NCBI GenBank assembly: GCA_932521025.1
Contig: OW051471.1
Span: forward strand, 7,502,001 to 7,566,000
Direction of reading: 5' to 3'
DNA: 64,000 nucleotides
DNA from: Oscheius onirici
Lineage: Eukaryota; Nematoda; Chromadorea; Rhabditida; Rhabditidae
Part shown: positions 54,141-64,000 of the stretch, piece by piece
Position numbering within the stretch: the stretch's first letter is position 1
Layout: each line of letters starts with the position of its first letter
Made by a program: the position numbers and the translations under genes
The notes under the pieces: model-generated
What the model was told of the DNA's origin: nothing
The model's database searches: none
The model's input: the letters and a program-made list of their open reading frames with translations, nothing else

Positions 54141-57100
54141 ATGCCACCAAAAAGAAAGCTGAGTTCTTCTGAGAGCAATGCGCCAACGGTAAGATAATTT
54201 TTCTATGGTTTTCAAAGATATTTCAGACGAGAAGGTCGCTGCCAAGTAGGACTTCACGTCCGGTTCGAGCAGCCATGAGAGACGGGTCGGAAGAGGACGA
54301 AGTCATAAACGAAGTGACCACAACTCCTGTAGGTTTCTCAAAGATCATTTTGAAAATGTGTTTCAGCTCGAGAAGGTCATCAGAGAATCTATGAGAACCG
54401 CTAGAAAGGACTTTGGCCTTAAAAGTGACGATGATATTCCACTGCAACTTCTGGGACCAGGATCTTCTTCCCAACCAAAAGAAACGCCCCTGTCCGAGGC
54501 AAAACATGGCTGTATTCTGTTCATCTTATCTCATTTTCAGGGAGTAGTCAAAAGAAAACGAGGACGACCTCGGAAGCATCCTCTTCCCAATGACATTTCT
54601 CCCAGTACATCGAAGACAGACCAGAGACAAGAGGTTAGATTTGAATAACTTTTAAAACGGCCTGTGTTTTCAGTTTTCAAAAGCGCTCCTTCGCGAAGTT
54701 GCAGCAACAGACGGGGACACGGAAAGCGATGGCAGTGGGGACCGTCAAATTGTAAGTATAGTTTCAGTACTAGTTGAGAAGAATCTTTTGAAGAAGGCAA
54801 GATTTCAAAGAAGGAGGAACAACTATACTCATGCCAGATCGCCGGAAAGTGGAGTAGTCCATAGCGACAAAAGATGCTATAATGTTAGTCAGGTTTCGCC
54901 GAACAAATCAACACCTGTAAAAGAACAGGTAAACGCCAGTTTTTCAACTAGTCGTATTTGTTCTTCCAGAGTAATGATCTGTCTCGTATATCGTCTCTAA
55001 AACGGTATCAAATCAATCTTGACAACAGTACCGTAGCCAAACTGCTAAACGAAAAAGAACCGAAGCTGCCGCATAAAAAGAAACTGGCCAAAACGAGATC
55101 ACTGGCGCCGGAGTTTATACGAAAGCCTCAGTGCGAGATTTCAGAGGATGAGGAGAAACCTGTTGTCAAAGGCATAATCAAAAAGGCTAGTTGATCACAT
55201 TATAAAGTTATTCTGGACTTTCAGACTCTTGCTCAATCTAAGAACAAAGTTGCAAAATCAGTCACGCTCGAAGCACCACGACGACGATCGAATTCGTCTG
55301 ACGGAGATCGTGTGTATCCAAAACGAAACTTGCCACAAAGGGTATAAAAACACCTATATTCAATCCGTTTTGTAGAATTACGACCAGATCAAACGAAGAG
55401 CTAGACGAAAAGCTGAGACGGACTGCGATGCCTCAAGTGGATTCGACTCTGATCGAGGAAGTCTTCCGAATCTGAAAACACAAAGGACTCCAGAATTAAA
55501 TGTACCGAAAAGAAAGAGCTTTGGTAGTGACAACTCCATGCCTGTTCTCAGTGCAGTCTCACCTTCTGAAACCCCAGAGAATTTACCAAAGGTAGGCGTG
55601 ACAGTGGTCAAAAACGGGGATACTTTTAGAACTCTCCTCATGGCCGATCAAAATCTGTAAAAGTAGAATCTCCTAAAGATTCCACCCCTGTTTTGAGACG
55701 ACTTCTATCATCGCAGGTTAGTCATTAAATCTTGTTCTTGTATATACTACGTTTACGTTAGGTCTCACCCTGTCCGGATAAGAGAAATATTGCGCCCACT
55801 TCTTCACCCAAAAAGAATACTCCATCACCCTCGAAAAAGCAAGAAAAAGAGGCGGCTAACAGCTCCCGTAAAGTTCGCGTTTCCAATGTAAGTAAAAATT
55901 TGTTTGATCTCCATTTCAAGTTATTTCAGCCAAAGCACTCCGCCCCCGCTGACAAAGCCAGAACGTCGGATGATTCCGAGGACACAGCGACGTCAAAGGT
56001 GGTAGGTTAATCTTGTTTTGGTTAACATGAAGATGTCAGACTAAAACGATGACAAAGCGGCTGTACCCGATGAAAGTTCAGTCTAAAGCTGTCAGTTCTG
56101 ATAGTTCGGGAAGTGAGGAACACATTGTAAGCAGAAGATCTCATCCCGCGATTGTAAGTTAGAGGTACACCTTTTACAAGGTTCTCAGAACTATCGTCAA
56201 ACCAAAAAGTACACACCGAGGAAAAGTACAGACAGTGATTTGAAAAGCAAGGACTCTCCACAAGTAAGTTTTCGATTATAAGCTCATATAAAGTTCTTAG
56301 AAATCGACGTTCTCAAAACGTAGATCTGACCAGGATTGGCTCAGCGCCTCTTCGGCACCTAAGGCAAAAGCAACAGATGAGAGTTCATCGGAGGAAGAAA
56401 TAATTCCCAGAACGACGGTTAGTGGATTTGATTCGGTTTTTTTAAAATTCCTATTGTTCAGAAATCCAGAGCTGTACCCATTTCTTCACATCCGGAACTA
56501 CGATCAGATCAAAGAGAAAAGAGCGAGTCTGAGAAAAGTCCTAGTCCAGAAGAAATTCCACGACGAACTAGAAAAAGTTTACCAGTAAAGGAGAAAGTGG
56601 AAAGCAAGTCGGAAAATTCTGACGAGGATGAAGAGGAATCGGAAGAAGAGGAACGTATTAGACCAAGGCGACACTTAGCACTAATCGAATACTCTTTAGT
56701 AAAAAGAAGAAAAGGAAGAAGGAAGGAAGAGTCTGACGAGGAAGAAGATAGTGAGAAATCCGTTTCGGAGGAAGACGAAGTTGAACAGATAGATCGAGGC
56801 AGAGTTAAACGACGTCTTTCCGCGGTTTGAGTATCCTTTTGTAAACCTATGTTTCTTTCTCAGACAACGTCGACACCGAGTAAAAAGCCTCGAAAAGAAC
56901 CTGAGAGTGAGTCGGAAGAAGAGTCTTCTTCCGGAGACCAGATAAAAGCGAGAAGATCACTTCCTCCAGTCGTAAGTTACACGAATGACGAAACTAGTGT
57001 ATTTCAGAACTACTCGCAAACCACTCCGCGAAAAAAGTTGGTGAAGAGAAGAGAGTCCGAAGAGAGCTCCGATCACGAAAATTTGAGTCGAAAGTCTTCG

Positions 57101-59963
57101 GAGGAACGTTCAGAAGAGAGTTCGAATGAAGAGGAAACTCCATATAGTCGAAAGAGGAATACAGTATACCTTGAACTTTTCAATATCTACAATAACTTTA
57201 GAGCCGATTAGAACCCATCTTCCCACAGCGAATTTCAAGCGAATCTTCGGAGAAGCAGAGTTCCGAAGAAGAACATAGTAAAAGACCAAGACCTGTACAT
57301 ATTTTTATGTTCCTACTATGACCACTCTCTTTAGATTCAACGCAGGAAAAAGATCATAGTGAAAAGTAATCCACGCCGTCCACGATGTGCTGTTGGTCGG
57401 AACAACTACTTTTCTTCCTCTTCATCCGAAGACGAGCGGTTCGACAAGAAGACTATACAAGAAGCTCAAGCTCTGATAAAAGAGACTTACGAGCCAATTA
57501 TGAAGAGGAATGTCGTAGAAATGGACTCTGCTTACAAGGTATCTTACAATGTTTCATCTCCTTCAACAACTTTGCTCAGGATTTTCAAGAAAACTTGCTT
57601 CACATCGAGCCGAAAGAGTATAAAACAGTCACTCGCGTTCCAGCTGAGAAATTTGAAATTCCCGACGAAGAAATCGGAGACGACGAGGTCGTGACTAGAG
57701 TCTGTACCAAATCTGGACAGCCAACAGGCTCTGCCGTGCGCGTCCACTACATTTCAACTACTGCTACCTGGCCGAGGATGAAACACTGGATTTATATTGA
57801 ACATAATGTCAAGGTCAGGCTTTTTATTTTTATTCCATTCATACAAATGGTTTTAGACGGAAGATTCTTTGAGACTGAGCCACATTCCCTATATTGACGA
57901 TGAACACGATTCTGTTGCCTTTGTACGGGATCTGAAAAAGGCATATCCTGAGGTCTGTTTATTTTTATAGTAGTTCTAAAACATTTTGTAGGGAATTCAC
58001 GGGACACTTCAAGGTTGGGGACAGCACATTTCCGACTATCTACTGTATCAACTGTTGAAAGATGTCGTACCGAAATGGAAGGCTGCTAAGAATGGTAAAC
58101 AGATTAGAATAACTTTCGAATTCCATTGGTAGAAACAAGCCACCTGTTCCAAGCCATGTACAAGTTGTTCCCGAACAAGTTATCTGCTCGACAACTCGAA
58201 CAAGCCTTTCCAATGCTAGAAGATCGGTTCGAATCGAAGGCGAGACGACCACGCGAAGAGACGAAAAAAGATGATGTCGGTCATTCGGTCAGAACCATCA
58301 TGTGCGCCAAATGTCTCCAGTATCACTGTCTGCTCCATGGTTAGCTTCCAGTCTTTCTACTTTATTCTTTTGTTCAGGAATGTCCGGCGAACCATTTCGA
58401 ATGCACAGAAAGGCAAAGAATCGAGTTCATGTGCTTACTCCGTGTGGAGAAGATTGTTACCTCTATCTGCCAGAAGTCAAAATCGAAGATAGCAGTGAAG
58501 AAGAAGATGACAGTCCGAAAATCAAGAAGAAGTTTGGCAAAAAGATCAAGCCACGACCCTTGACTAAATCTCAGGGCATGTTCAACAAATTGGTTCAAGT
58601 CGACAGGTAAGAACTGAACTTCCCTAACAAACGAAATCTCAGATATACTGCCTGTCAAATTACGAAAATGATTTCTCGCTTTGAAAAAAGGACTTGTTCA
58701 GAGATATATCACCTGGTGGAGCAGTTTGTCAAGCCGGACAGAGAGATGAGTCCGGACGATATCATGATAAGAAAGCTGTTAGTATTCGTTGTCCAATTCG
58801 CAGTTTTTCATTTAGAAGTATGAAAGAGGCGCAAGCCTCTTTCCGTCACTTGACCTGGAATCTTGGAGGAGGCCGAGTGGACAACAGCGAGCAGCCCCAC
58901 GCTTGCAAACATCCCGGAGCATGTAGTCGAAAACACAACAATTGTGTTTGTGCCAGTTACGAGACACTCTGTTCCAAGTACTGCAGCTGTGGAGTCGACT
59001 GCAAAATGCGATTCCCCGGATGCAGATGCCAACCAGGTAGATCATTTTTTGTGTTATCTAAACATTTCCGGTCTAGGCCAATGCAGGACTAAGCAGTGTC
59101 AATGCTTTTACGCCAAGTGGGAGTGTGATCCAGATGTTTGCAAGAACTGTAACTGTGGCCCGTATGGAGGTGATGAGTTGGGACCGGAGAAGGTCGAGAT
59201 TGACGAAGATGGCATCGACGAAGATGCGTCAGAAGAAGAACTAGAGTGGCTGCAAATTGAGTATCCGCCTCAAAAACCCGGCCCTGAAGACGATATCAAC
59301 CTTCCTTCCTGTTCCAACAATAACCTCCAAAGAGGACGCTACAAAAGACTCAGGGTATGTCTTTAAAATAATTGGAATTATCGGTTTCAGGTTGGCAAGT
59401 CAGACATTGCTGGCTATGGATGTTTCGTCGAGGACGATTGTGAGAAGGGCGAGTTCATAGCCGAATACACTGGCGAAGTGATCTCAAAATGGGAAGCTGA
59501 ACGACGTGGACGGATCTACGACGAGTTCAAGACCAGTTACATTTTTGGTAAGGATTATTTTCATTTTGCAACCGAAATTCCATTCAGCACTCAATAAGGA
59601 GCAGTCAGTCGACGCCACTCGGATGGGCAACCATATACGATTCGCGAATCACTCTGATAGAGAGGCTAATTGCTACTCTCAGGTTACTTTTCCGGGAAAA
59701 TAACTGACATCAAATTCAGATAATCATGGTGAACGGAGAGCACAGAATAGGCATCTTTTCAAAGAGGAGGCTGTATGCGAACGAGGAGCTTCTTTTCGAC
59801 TACCAGTACAACAAAAAATGGAAGGCGCAATACTGTCCTAACGAAAGGAACAAGTCAGTTTTCTCCTCCCCTTTCCTGAACCCTAATCTTCAGTGAATTC
59901 CAAGGAAATATCAGTTCCCCAGAACCGCCTGCTACTTCACGCAAGTCACCTAGTTCCGATTAG
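54141..59963 (+). CDS. ezh/mes-2: Enhancer-of-zeste type H3K27 methyltransferase (PRC2 catalytic subunit) with long N-terminal extension
   Basis: The C-terminal half is an E(z) protein. TEDSLRLSHIPYIDDEHDS and MCAKCLQYHCLLHG match the central E(z) regions. The CXC domain runs from CKHPGACSRKHNNCVC through CSKYCSCGVDCKMRFPGCRC to CYAKWECDPDVCKNCNCG-type repeats. The SET domain has DIAGYGCFVEDDCEKGEF, IAEYTGEVISKWEAERRG, RMGNHIRFANHSDREANCYS (catalytic NHS) and YANEELLFDYQYNKKW. PRC2 trimethylates histone H3 lysine 27 to repress genes. Unusual is the first part, 54141 to about 57340: some 17 short exons, nearly all phase 0, encoding Ser/Glu/Lys/Arg-rich modules. They include an N-terminal PPKRK and an AT-hook, KRKRGRPRKHP (about 54550). 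An acidic insert also lies between CXC and SET. The total is roughly 1,500 residues, about twice the usual. Two introns use GC donors. TAG is at 59961-59963. Confidence 0.9.
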
Positions 59964-60033
59964 TTCCGGGTTCTGTACCCTAACCTATTTAAATTCAAGT
60001 GATCTCTGTATATATTTCATTCATTTTTTCACT

Positions 60034-60039
60034 AATAAA
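60034..60039 (+). terminator. Polyadenylation signal of the EZH gene
   Basis: AATAAA lies 70 nt after the stop codon and is followed by A-rich sequence. Confidence 0.6.
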
Positions 60040-60271
60040 TGTAATACAACAATACAAAACTACCGGTGTTCTGTTCTGCCAGAAACTTCTGCTCCTCGGT
60101 GTTAACCAACTCCCTCATAGTGTTGTCGTAGACTCGTATCTTTTCTTATCCGTTTGTTCAAGAGATCTCTAGAAGACATTTCCGGTACCATTAGTCATAG
60201 GTATGCGAAACAAAACGTGGATTGGATGGGTGTTTCTGTTGACCGTACAAACACATCTCAAAAAGTCGACC

Positions 60272-60289
60272 CAGTGTCCCGGGACACTG
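60272..60289. repeat. 18-bp perfect palindrome
   Basis: CAGTGTCCCGGGACACTG reads the same on both strands. It lies 6 bp from the palindromic element that follows. It could be a binding site for a dimeric factor or a remnant of another insertion. Confidence 0.5.
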
Positions 60290-60295
60290 TTGCTA

Positions 60296-60511
60296 TTGTC
60301 TGTTCAAAAAGAGGGATTACTGTAAGATTTTAGCTCTCCCTTTCGAAACCCACTTAAAGCGCAAAAGTGTTGGATACTCAGCCAACAAATTTGAAAGATA
60401 CAGGCAGCGAAAGTTGGAATTTGTTGGCTGAGTATCCAATTTTTGCGCTTTAAGTGGGTTTCGAAAGGGAGAGCTAAAATCTTACAGTAATCCCTCTTTT
60501 TGAACAGACAA
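60296..60511. mobile_element. 216-bp palindromic TA-flanked MITE
   Basis: The left arm begins TTGTCTGTTCAAAAAGAGGG and the right arm ends with its exact reverse complement. The arms (about 95 bp each) are almost identical; the visible difference is GCAAAAGTG on the left against CAATTTTTGC on the right. They surround a loop of about 25 bp near 60393-60417. TA flanks both sides (60294-60295 and 60512-60513), as expected of Tc1/mariner-type target duplication. No coding capacity is present. It is a second, distinct non-autonomous family beside the 1-kb element at 10157. Confidence 0.8.
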
Positions 60512-60882
60512 TAAAGAGTTTAAGAAAATTATTTCTGTCTGTGAACATTCTAACATTCACTTGGTAGATGTAGAAAACGATTGAACTTTTCCCGAACCTT
60601 TGTTCTCATGTCTTATTTCCTACTTCTTTTAAAAACAAGCGCATAACTTCTAACTAACAATAAGCCATCTAAAAATGTCTGTCTGTCAATTCCACTGTGA
60701 GTTTTAAAAGAACGTACAATCTTTTACAAGAATACACTTTGATACTCGGATATCCGTACAGTTCCGAATGTCGCCATCTTGTTTGTCGGAGATTCCCCGT
60801 CTGAATTCCCGATCACCACTTTTGTTTTGACATTTGCCAAGTTTTCAGTGATCCACAGCTTCTTTCCCACCGCCACTGCAAA

Positions 60883-62128
60883 ATGCTCATCTCTCAGTTT
60901 TTCCTCATTCTCCAAGCATCCTGCACGTTCACTGCCATCTTCCTCAACAGCTTCCTCATCTACATCCTCGTCTGCCACACAAAAATGAACATCGGTCGGT
61001 ATAAATGGCTCATGGTTCTTTTTGCCGCCTTTGAGATGATCTACGCAATTGTTGTCTTCATCGGAATGCCCGTTTGTCGTTCAACTAAAATTAGAAAATG
61101 ATCTTTTTGCAGATAAACTTCATCGCAGACAACAGCTGGATTGTTTTCAATCATGCAGGGTTCATTGGAGGATCTACTCTATCCACTTTGGGACCACAGT
61201 TGTACTGTAGCTTCTATGAAGTTTGGATTGGATTTGTCGTCGTACACTTTGTCTATAGATACGTCGCCGTTTGCAGGTTATTTTTGAAATTTCTAAAAGA
61301 ATTGACATTCAGACGGGATTTACAGCATAAGATCAGTGTTCGTCTGGACGTTAAATGCTACTTGTTCATTGTCTATTCAATTCATTTCACCTATTGTTTT
61401 ATTTGTGGTGTATATTTCTGTACCAGGAGTGAAATATCGTTGGTAAGTTGACTATCGAGAGTAGATCCAAGTGGGATTAGAGGATGCGAGAGAAAATCCA
61501 GGAAGAGTTTCATATCAGACTATATGAGCCAATCGGATACATTCTGCTGAGAATCAAAGTAGGTTTGTCTAGGACACATTCCAACTTGGTTCAGACTCTG
61601 GACGGTCACTATTCTGTTGGCGGGATAATTTCGATAATCAACCATCTCGGACTAGTCTCTCTATCCGTGGCAATCATTATTTTCTGCGGCTACAATATTC
61701 ATCACGAAATAAAAAGAATGCAGCAGAATTGTCTCAATCTGCGGAATCTACGTCTTCAACGCCAAATCTTCGCAGTTCTTCTCATCCAAGTTGGTTGTTT
61801 TCATTAAACTTTGTATGGATTTCAGTCAATAATCCCCATATTCCTTTGTCACATTCCGTCTCTTATTTATTTAACATTTCCAATTTGGAACGAAAACACT
61901 TCTTTCGGAAGCGTTTCTTCAATATTTTCCCTACTCACAGCTGTTCCAAAATTTCTCGATCCAATTATTGTCATCGGTTTCATCAGAGACTACAGCAGAG
62001 CCGTCAAGAGAATTTTTGGTCAATCGTCTTACTCTTTTCTATTCAAACAATTTCTTTTAGGTCTCCAACCTACACTCTTTCATATTGGAAGTACTGGTAT
62101 AACTCACGCTTCTTCGACTCTCACGTAG
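60883..62128 (+). CDS. Str-superfamily seven-transmembrane chemoreceptor
   Basis: MLISQFFLILQASCTFTAIF begins the protein. GRYKWLMVLFAAFEMIYAIV (the YK-LM..FE segment typical of Str/Srj receptors) follows. After an intron come NSWIVFNHAGF and LYCSFYEVWIGFVVVHFVYR, with HFVYRYVAVCR at the end of span 3, a hallmark of this superfamily. YLFIVYSIHFTYCFICGVYF, GIISIINHLGLVSLSVAIII, LQRQIFAVLLIQ plus SIIPIFLCHIPSLIYLTFPI, and KFLDPIIVIGFIRDYSRAVK near the C-terminus complete seven spans. About seven exons end at TAG 62126-62128; the last 42 nt of possible intron (about 62019-62060) keeps frame whether removed or not. The family includes the odour receptor ODR-10 in other nematodes; the ligand here is unknown. 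Confidence 0.8.
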
Positions 62129-63141
62129 CGTGACTTTTTTTCAGTCGAATGTTCTGTATGCTGTCTTTGTTTGATAAATAAGTGATGAAATAAGTATGTG
62201 CGTCGTATAATTTAGCATGTTGTCACATGCCGCAACACAGTTTCTTTCATATTAAATTTAGATTTCCCCCGTTATATTTTAAGACTTCTCCCACACCATT
62301 ACTGCAGCCAGTGAGTCTTTAAAAGTCCAGCTGCGTCATGATTGAATCGTCATTTGACCATCTTTTCACCCATTATGAGCTGTTTTCGGAAATTAACGTA
62401 TGCGGTTCATATTTAGTCGTCCTCCTGTCTGCTGTCTGCGATGGCAAAAGATCATTCTTCTAGGTAGGTTTATTAAAAAAAAAATTCCCTGTTATTATGT
62501 GTCTGCGAAAGATATAAAGCGAAAATATAGTCCGGAATCAGAAATTGGTCAATCCCAATTGAGTCGATGTCCCACAATAGAAGTAATTGTGGAAACGACA
62601 CAAAAATGGCCCAGAGTACCATTCGAAATGGCAGATATCGTTATCATCGTGTTCGTCGGCGCGTGTGCCCTGTCGACCCGTTATCGCCGCGACACGATCT
62701 ACCTCTGACCTTGACTAGCAGGGACCGTTGATCTAGGAGTACTTCTGATTTTCGTCCTTATTTTGTTCCTTCCTCGATTTTTTTAGAATGTTACACTTTT
62801 CGAGTATCAAAACATAGATAGTTAGTCTCTGGGTCTGGTTTTTCCTTCTGAAAAACATTTCGTTTGTCAAATACCTGAAAATAGTATTTGTTTATTGAAG
62901 ACCGTGGAAGGAGCGAGTCTAGACTCTAGATTTTTATCTTTATTACTTTTTGTTTCTCAGACTCATGCTAAACTCACTCCTGGGTAGTTCGAAGCGACCG
63001 TAGATGGAATGGAAAGAGGCACCCGCTTAATGTGATTCACCTTGGGTCAGGAACATAAATTCGCCCCTTACCCTCTGGTGTCTCTTTCCTGTCACTTTCT
63101 CGACCAAACGTCTATGTTCTCTAAAACTATAGATCTTCAGA
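62129..63141. other. Intergenic, about 1 kb
   Basis: No supported gene. A 102-codon open frame at 62400-62708 lacks any motif. The sequence includes AT-rich tracts and probably the bestrophin promoter. Confidence 0.3.
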
Positions 63142-64000
63142 ATGACCGTTTCATACAACCTTGACGTATCATCAGTATCAGCCTTCTCCTTCTTCAAATT
63201 GCTATTCCGATGGAGAGGTTCTATCTGGAAAAGTGTGAAAACGGAGCTTGCTATTTGGATTGCCGCCTATTACTGTGTGCTTTTAACGTACAGATATATG
63301 CTCAGTGAAGATGTAAGAAAGTGAGTTTTTCTAGGCACACGAAACAGTAACTACGCTTAGACTTTTCGGCATATTTGCTGTATCAATAGACAAGAAACTT
63401 GAATATATACCCTTAACCTTTATGCTTGGATTTTTTGTCACGATTGTGGTGGATCGATGGCGACAAGTCTTCAACAACATGGGATGGATTGAAAAGTAAG
63501 TTCAGCAAGTTTCAATAAAGTTTCTTCAGTGTTGCCCTAACAATAGCGGCTGTTATGCGCGGAGACGACAAGAAAACAATTCTCCAGAGAAGAACCATCA
63601 TACGATATCTGGTACTCACTCAGGTTGTGGGAGTCCAACATTTTCATGACCGACGTTCAGATTCTCGTGTTCCGAGACATTTCCATGAGAGTGAGACGGC
63701 GGTTTCCCAATATGGAATCATTAGTTGTAGCAGGTATTCCAGAAAAAATCAAAGACAATTTTTAAGGGTTTCTTCATGAGCACGAGCTTGACGCTCTGGA
63801 GAAAGTAGACATTGCTTACAATCGTTATTGGGCTCCGGTCAACTGGGCTTTGACTATCGTCATGGACTGTTACAAGAATGGCAACATCGATGCAGCCCCC
63901 TCTCTGAACAACGTGATCGGAGTGAGTTTTCCTATCGAGTGTCTCTTGTCTCGACACGACCAACTTCTTTTCTGATTTGTCTCCGTTTATTTTAAGATAC
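63142..64000 (+). CDS. Bestrophin-type chloride channel (5' part, cut by window end)
   Basis: Bestrophins form Ca2+-activated pentameric anion channels. The start [20 protein letters not shown] is followed by [20 protein letters not shown], the near-invariant bestrophin N-terminus. Next exons encode [20 protein letters not shown] (pore region), MGWIEN, then [35 protein letters not shown] and [14 protein letters not shown] follow, then [20 protein letters not shown] and [17 protein letters not shown]. The last visible exon ends near 63921 at a GTGAG donor; the rest lies beyond the window. The usual GFYV in the pore is GFFV here. All joins are in frame. Nematodes have many paralogues, so the exact one cannot be named. 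Confidence 0.9.

Larger units (their letters stand above)
59964..60882. other. Intergenic, holding two palindromes
   Basis: After the EZH poly(A) signal the spacer contains an 18-bp palindrome and a 216-bp palindromic element (listed separately). The remainder, up to the receptor start at 60883, has no supported gene. Confidence 0.5.

Noticed and set aside
1-64000. CRISPR arrays, rRNA genes, bacterial operons or integrated virus
   Set aside because: No regularly spaced direct repeats, rRNA-like segments or viral polymerase/capsid motifs were seen; the gene structure is eukaryotic throughout.

Overview
The window is nuclear DNA from a nematode. Most genes are split by introns of about 35-50 nt that end in TTTCAG. 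The gene content is also nematode-specific: clusters of serpentine chemoreceptors (Srx-, Sre-, Str- and Sra-like), a cuticle collagen with the nematode N-terminal domain, and a divergent nematode-type nuclear receptor. No species is assigned. All exon chains were joined by eye from splice signals, reading phase and family resemblance, so individual boundaries may be off.

Layout. 1-6.5 kb: the end of an unknown gene, a complete SMC1 cohesin gene, and 188 bp further on a small glycine-zipper membrane protein (possible operon). A convergent gene of unknown function follows (6.5-7.8 kb). 8-12 kb: a 7TM receptor and a Ser/Thr-rich single-pass membrane protein. The latter's coding sequence is interrupted by a 1,038-bp, TA-flanked, nearly palindromic DNA transposon that appears to be removable as an intron. 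13.6-27.6 kb: three Srx-like receptors (the first frameshifted), an SNX1/2-type sorting nexin and an NCLX-type Na+/Ca2+ exchanger. 28-31 kb: an Sra/Sre-superfamily receptor, a small secreted cysteine-rich protein and a cuticle collagen. 32.6-34.2 kb: a nuclear hormone receptor. 35-46.8 kb: six tandem Sre-like receptors (the first broken by two lesions), with one pepsin-type aspartic protease inserted on the opposite strand. 47.6-53.7 kb: a CD36/SCARB-type receptor, a peroxisomal acyl-CoA oxidase ending in SKL 211 bp downstream, and a convergent glycerophosphodiester phosphodiesterase. 54.1-60 kb: an Enhancer-of-zeste (EZH/MES-2) H3K27 methyltransferase with a very long N-terminal extension of serial phase-0 charged exons and an AT-hook. 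60-64 kb: a 216-bp palindromic TA-flanked element, an Str-type receptor and the 5' part of a bestrophin channel gene.

Housekeeping genes (cohesin, retromer, PRC2, beta-oxidation, ion transport) are interleaved with fast-evolving sensory receptor arrays. The most unusual signals are the transposon acting as an intron, four GC-AG introns in three genes, the exon-amplified EZH extension, and several receptor genes showing early decay.
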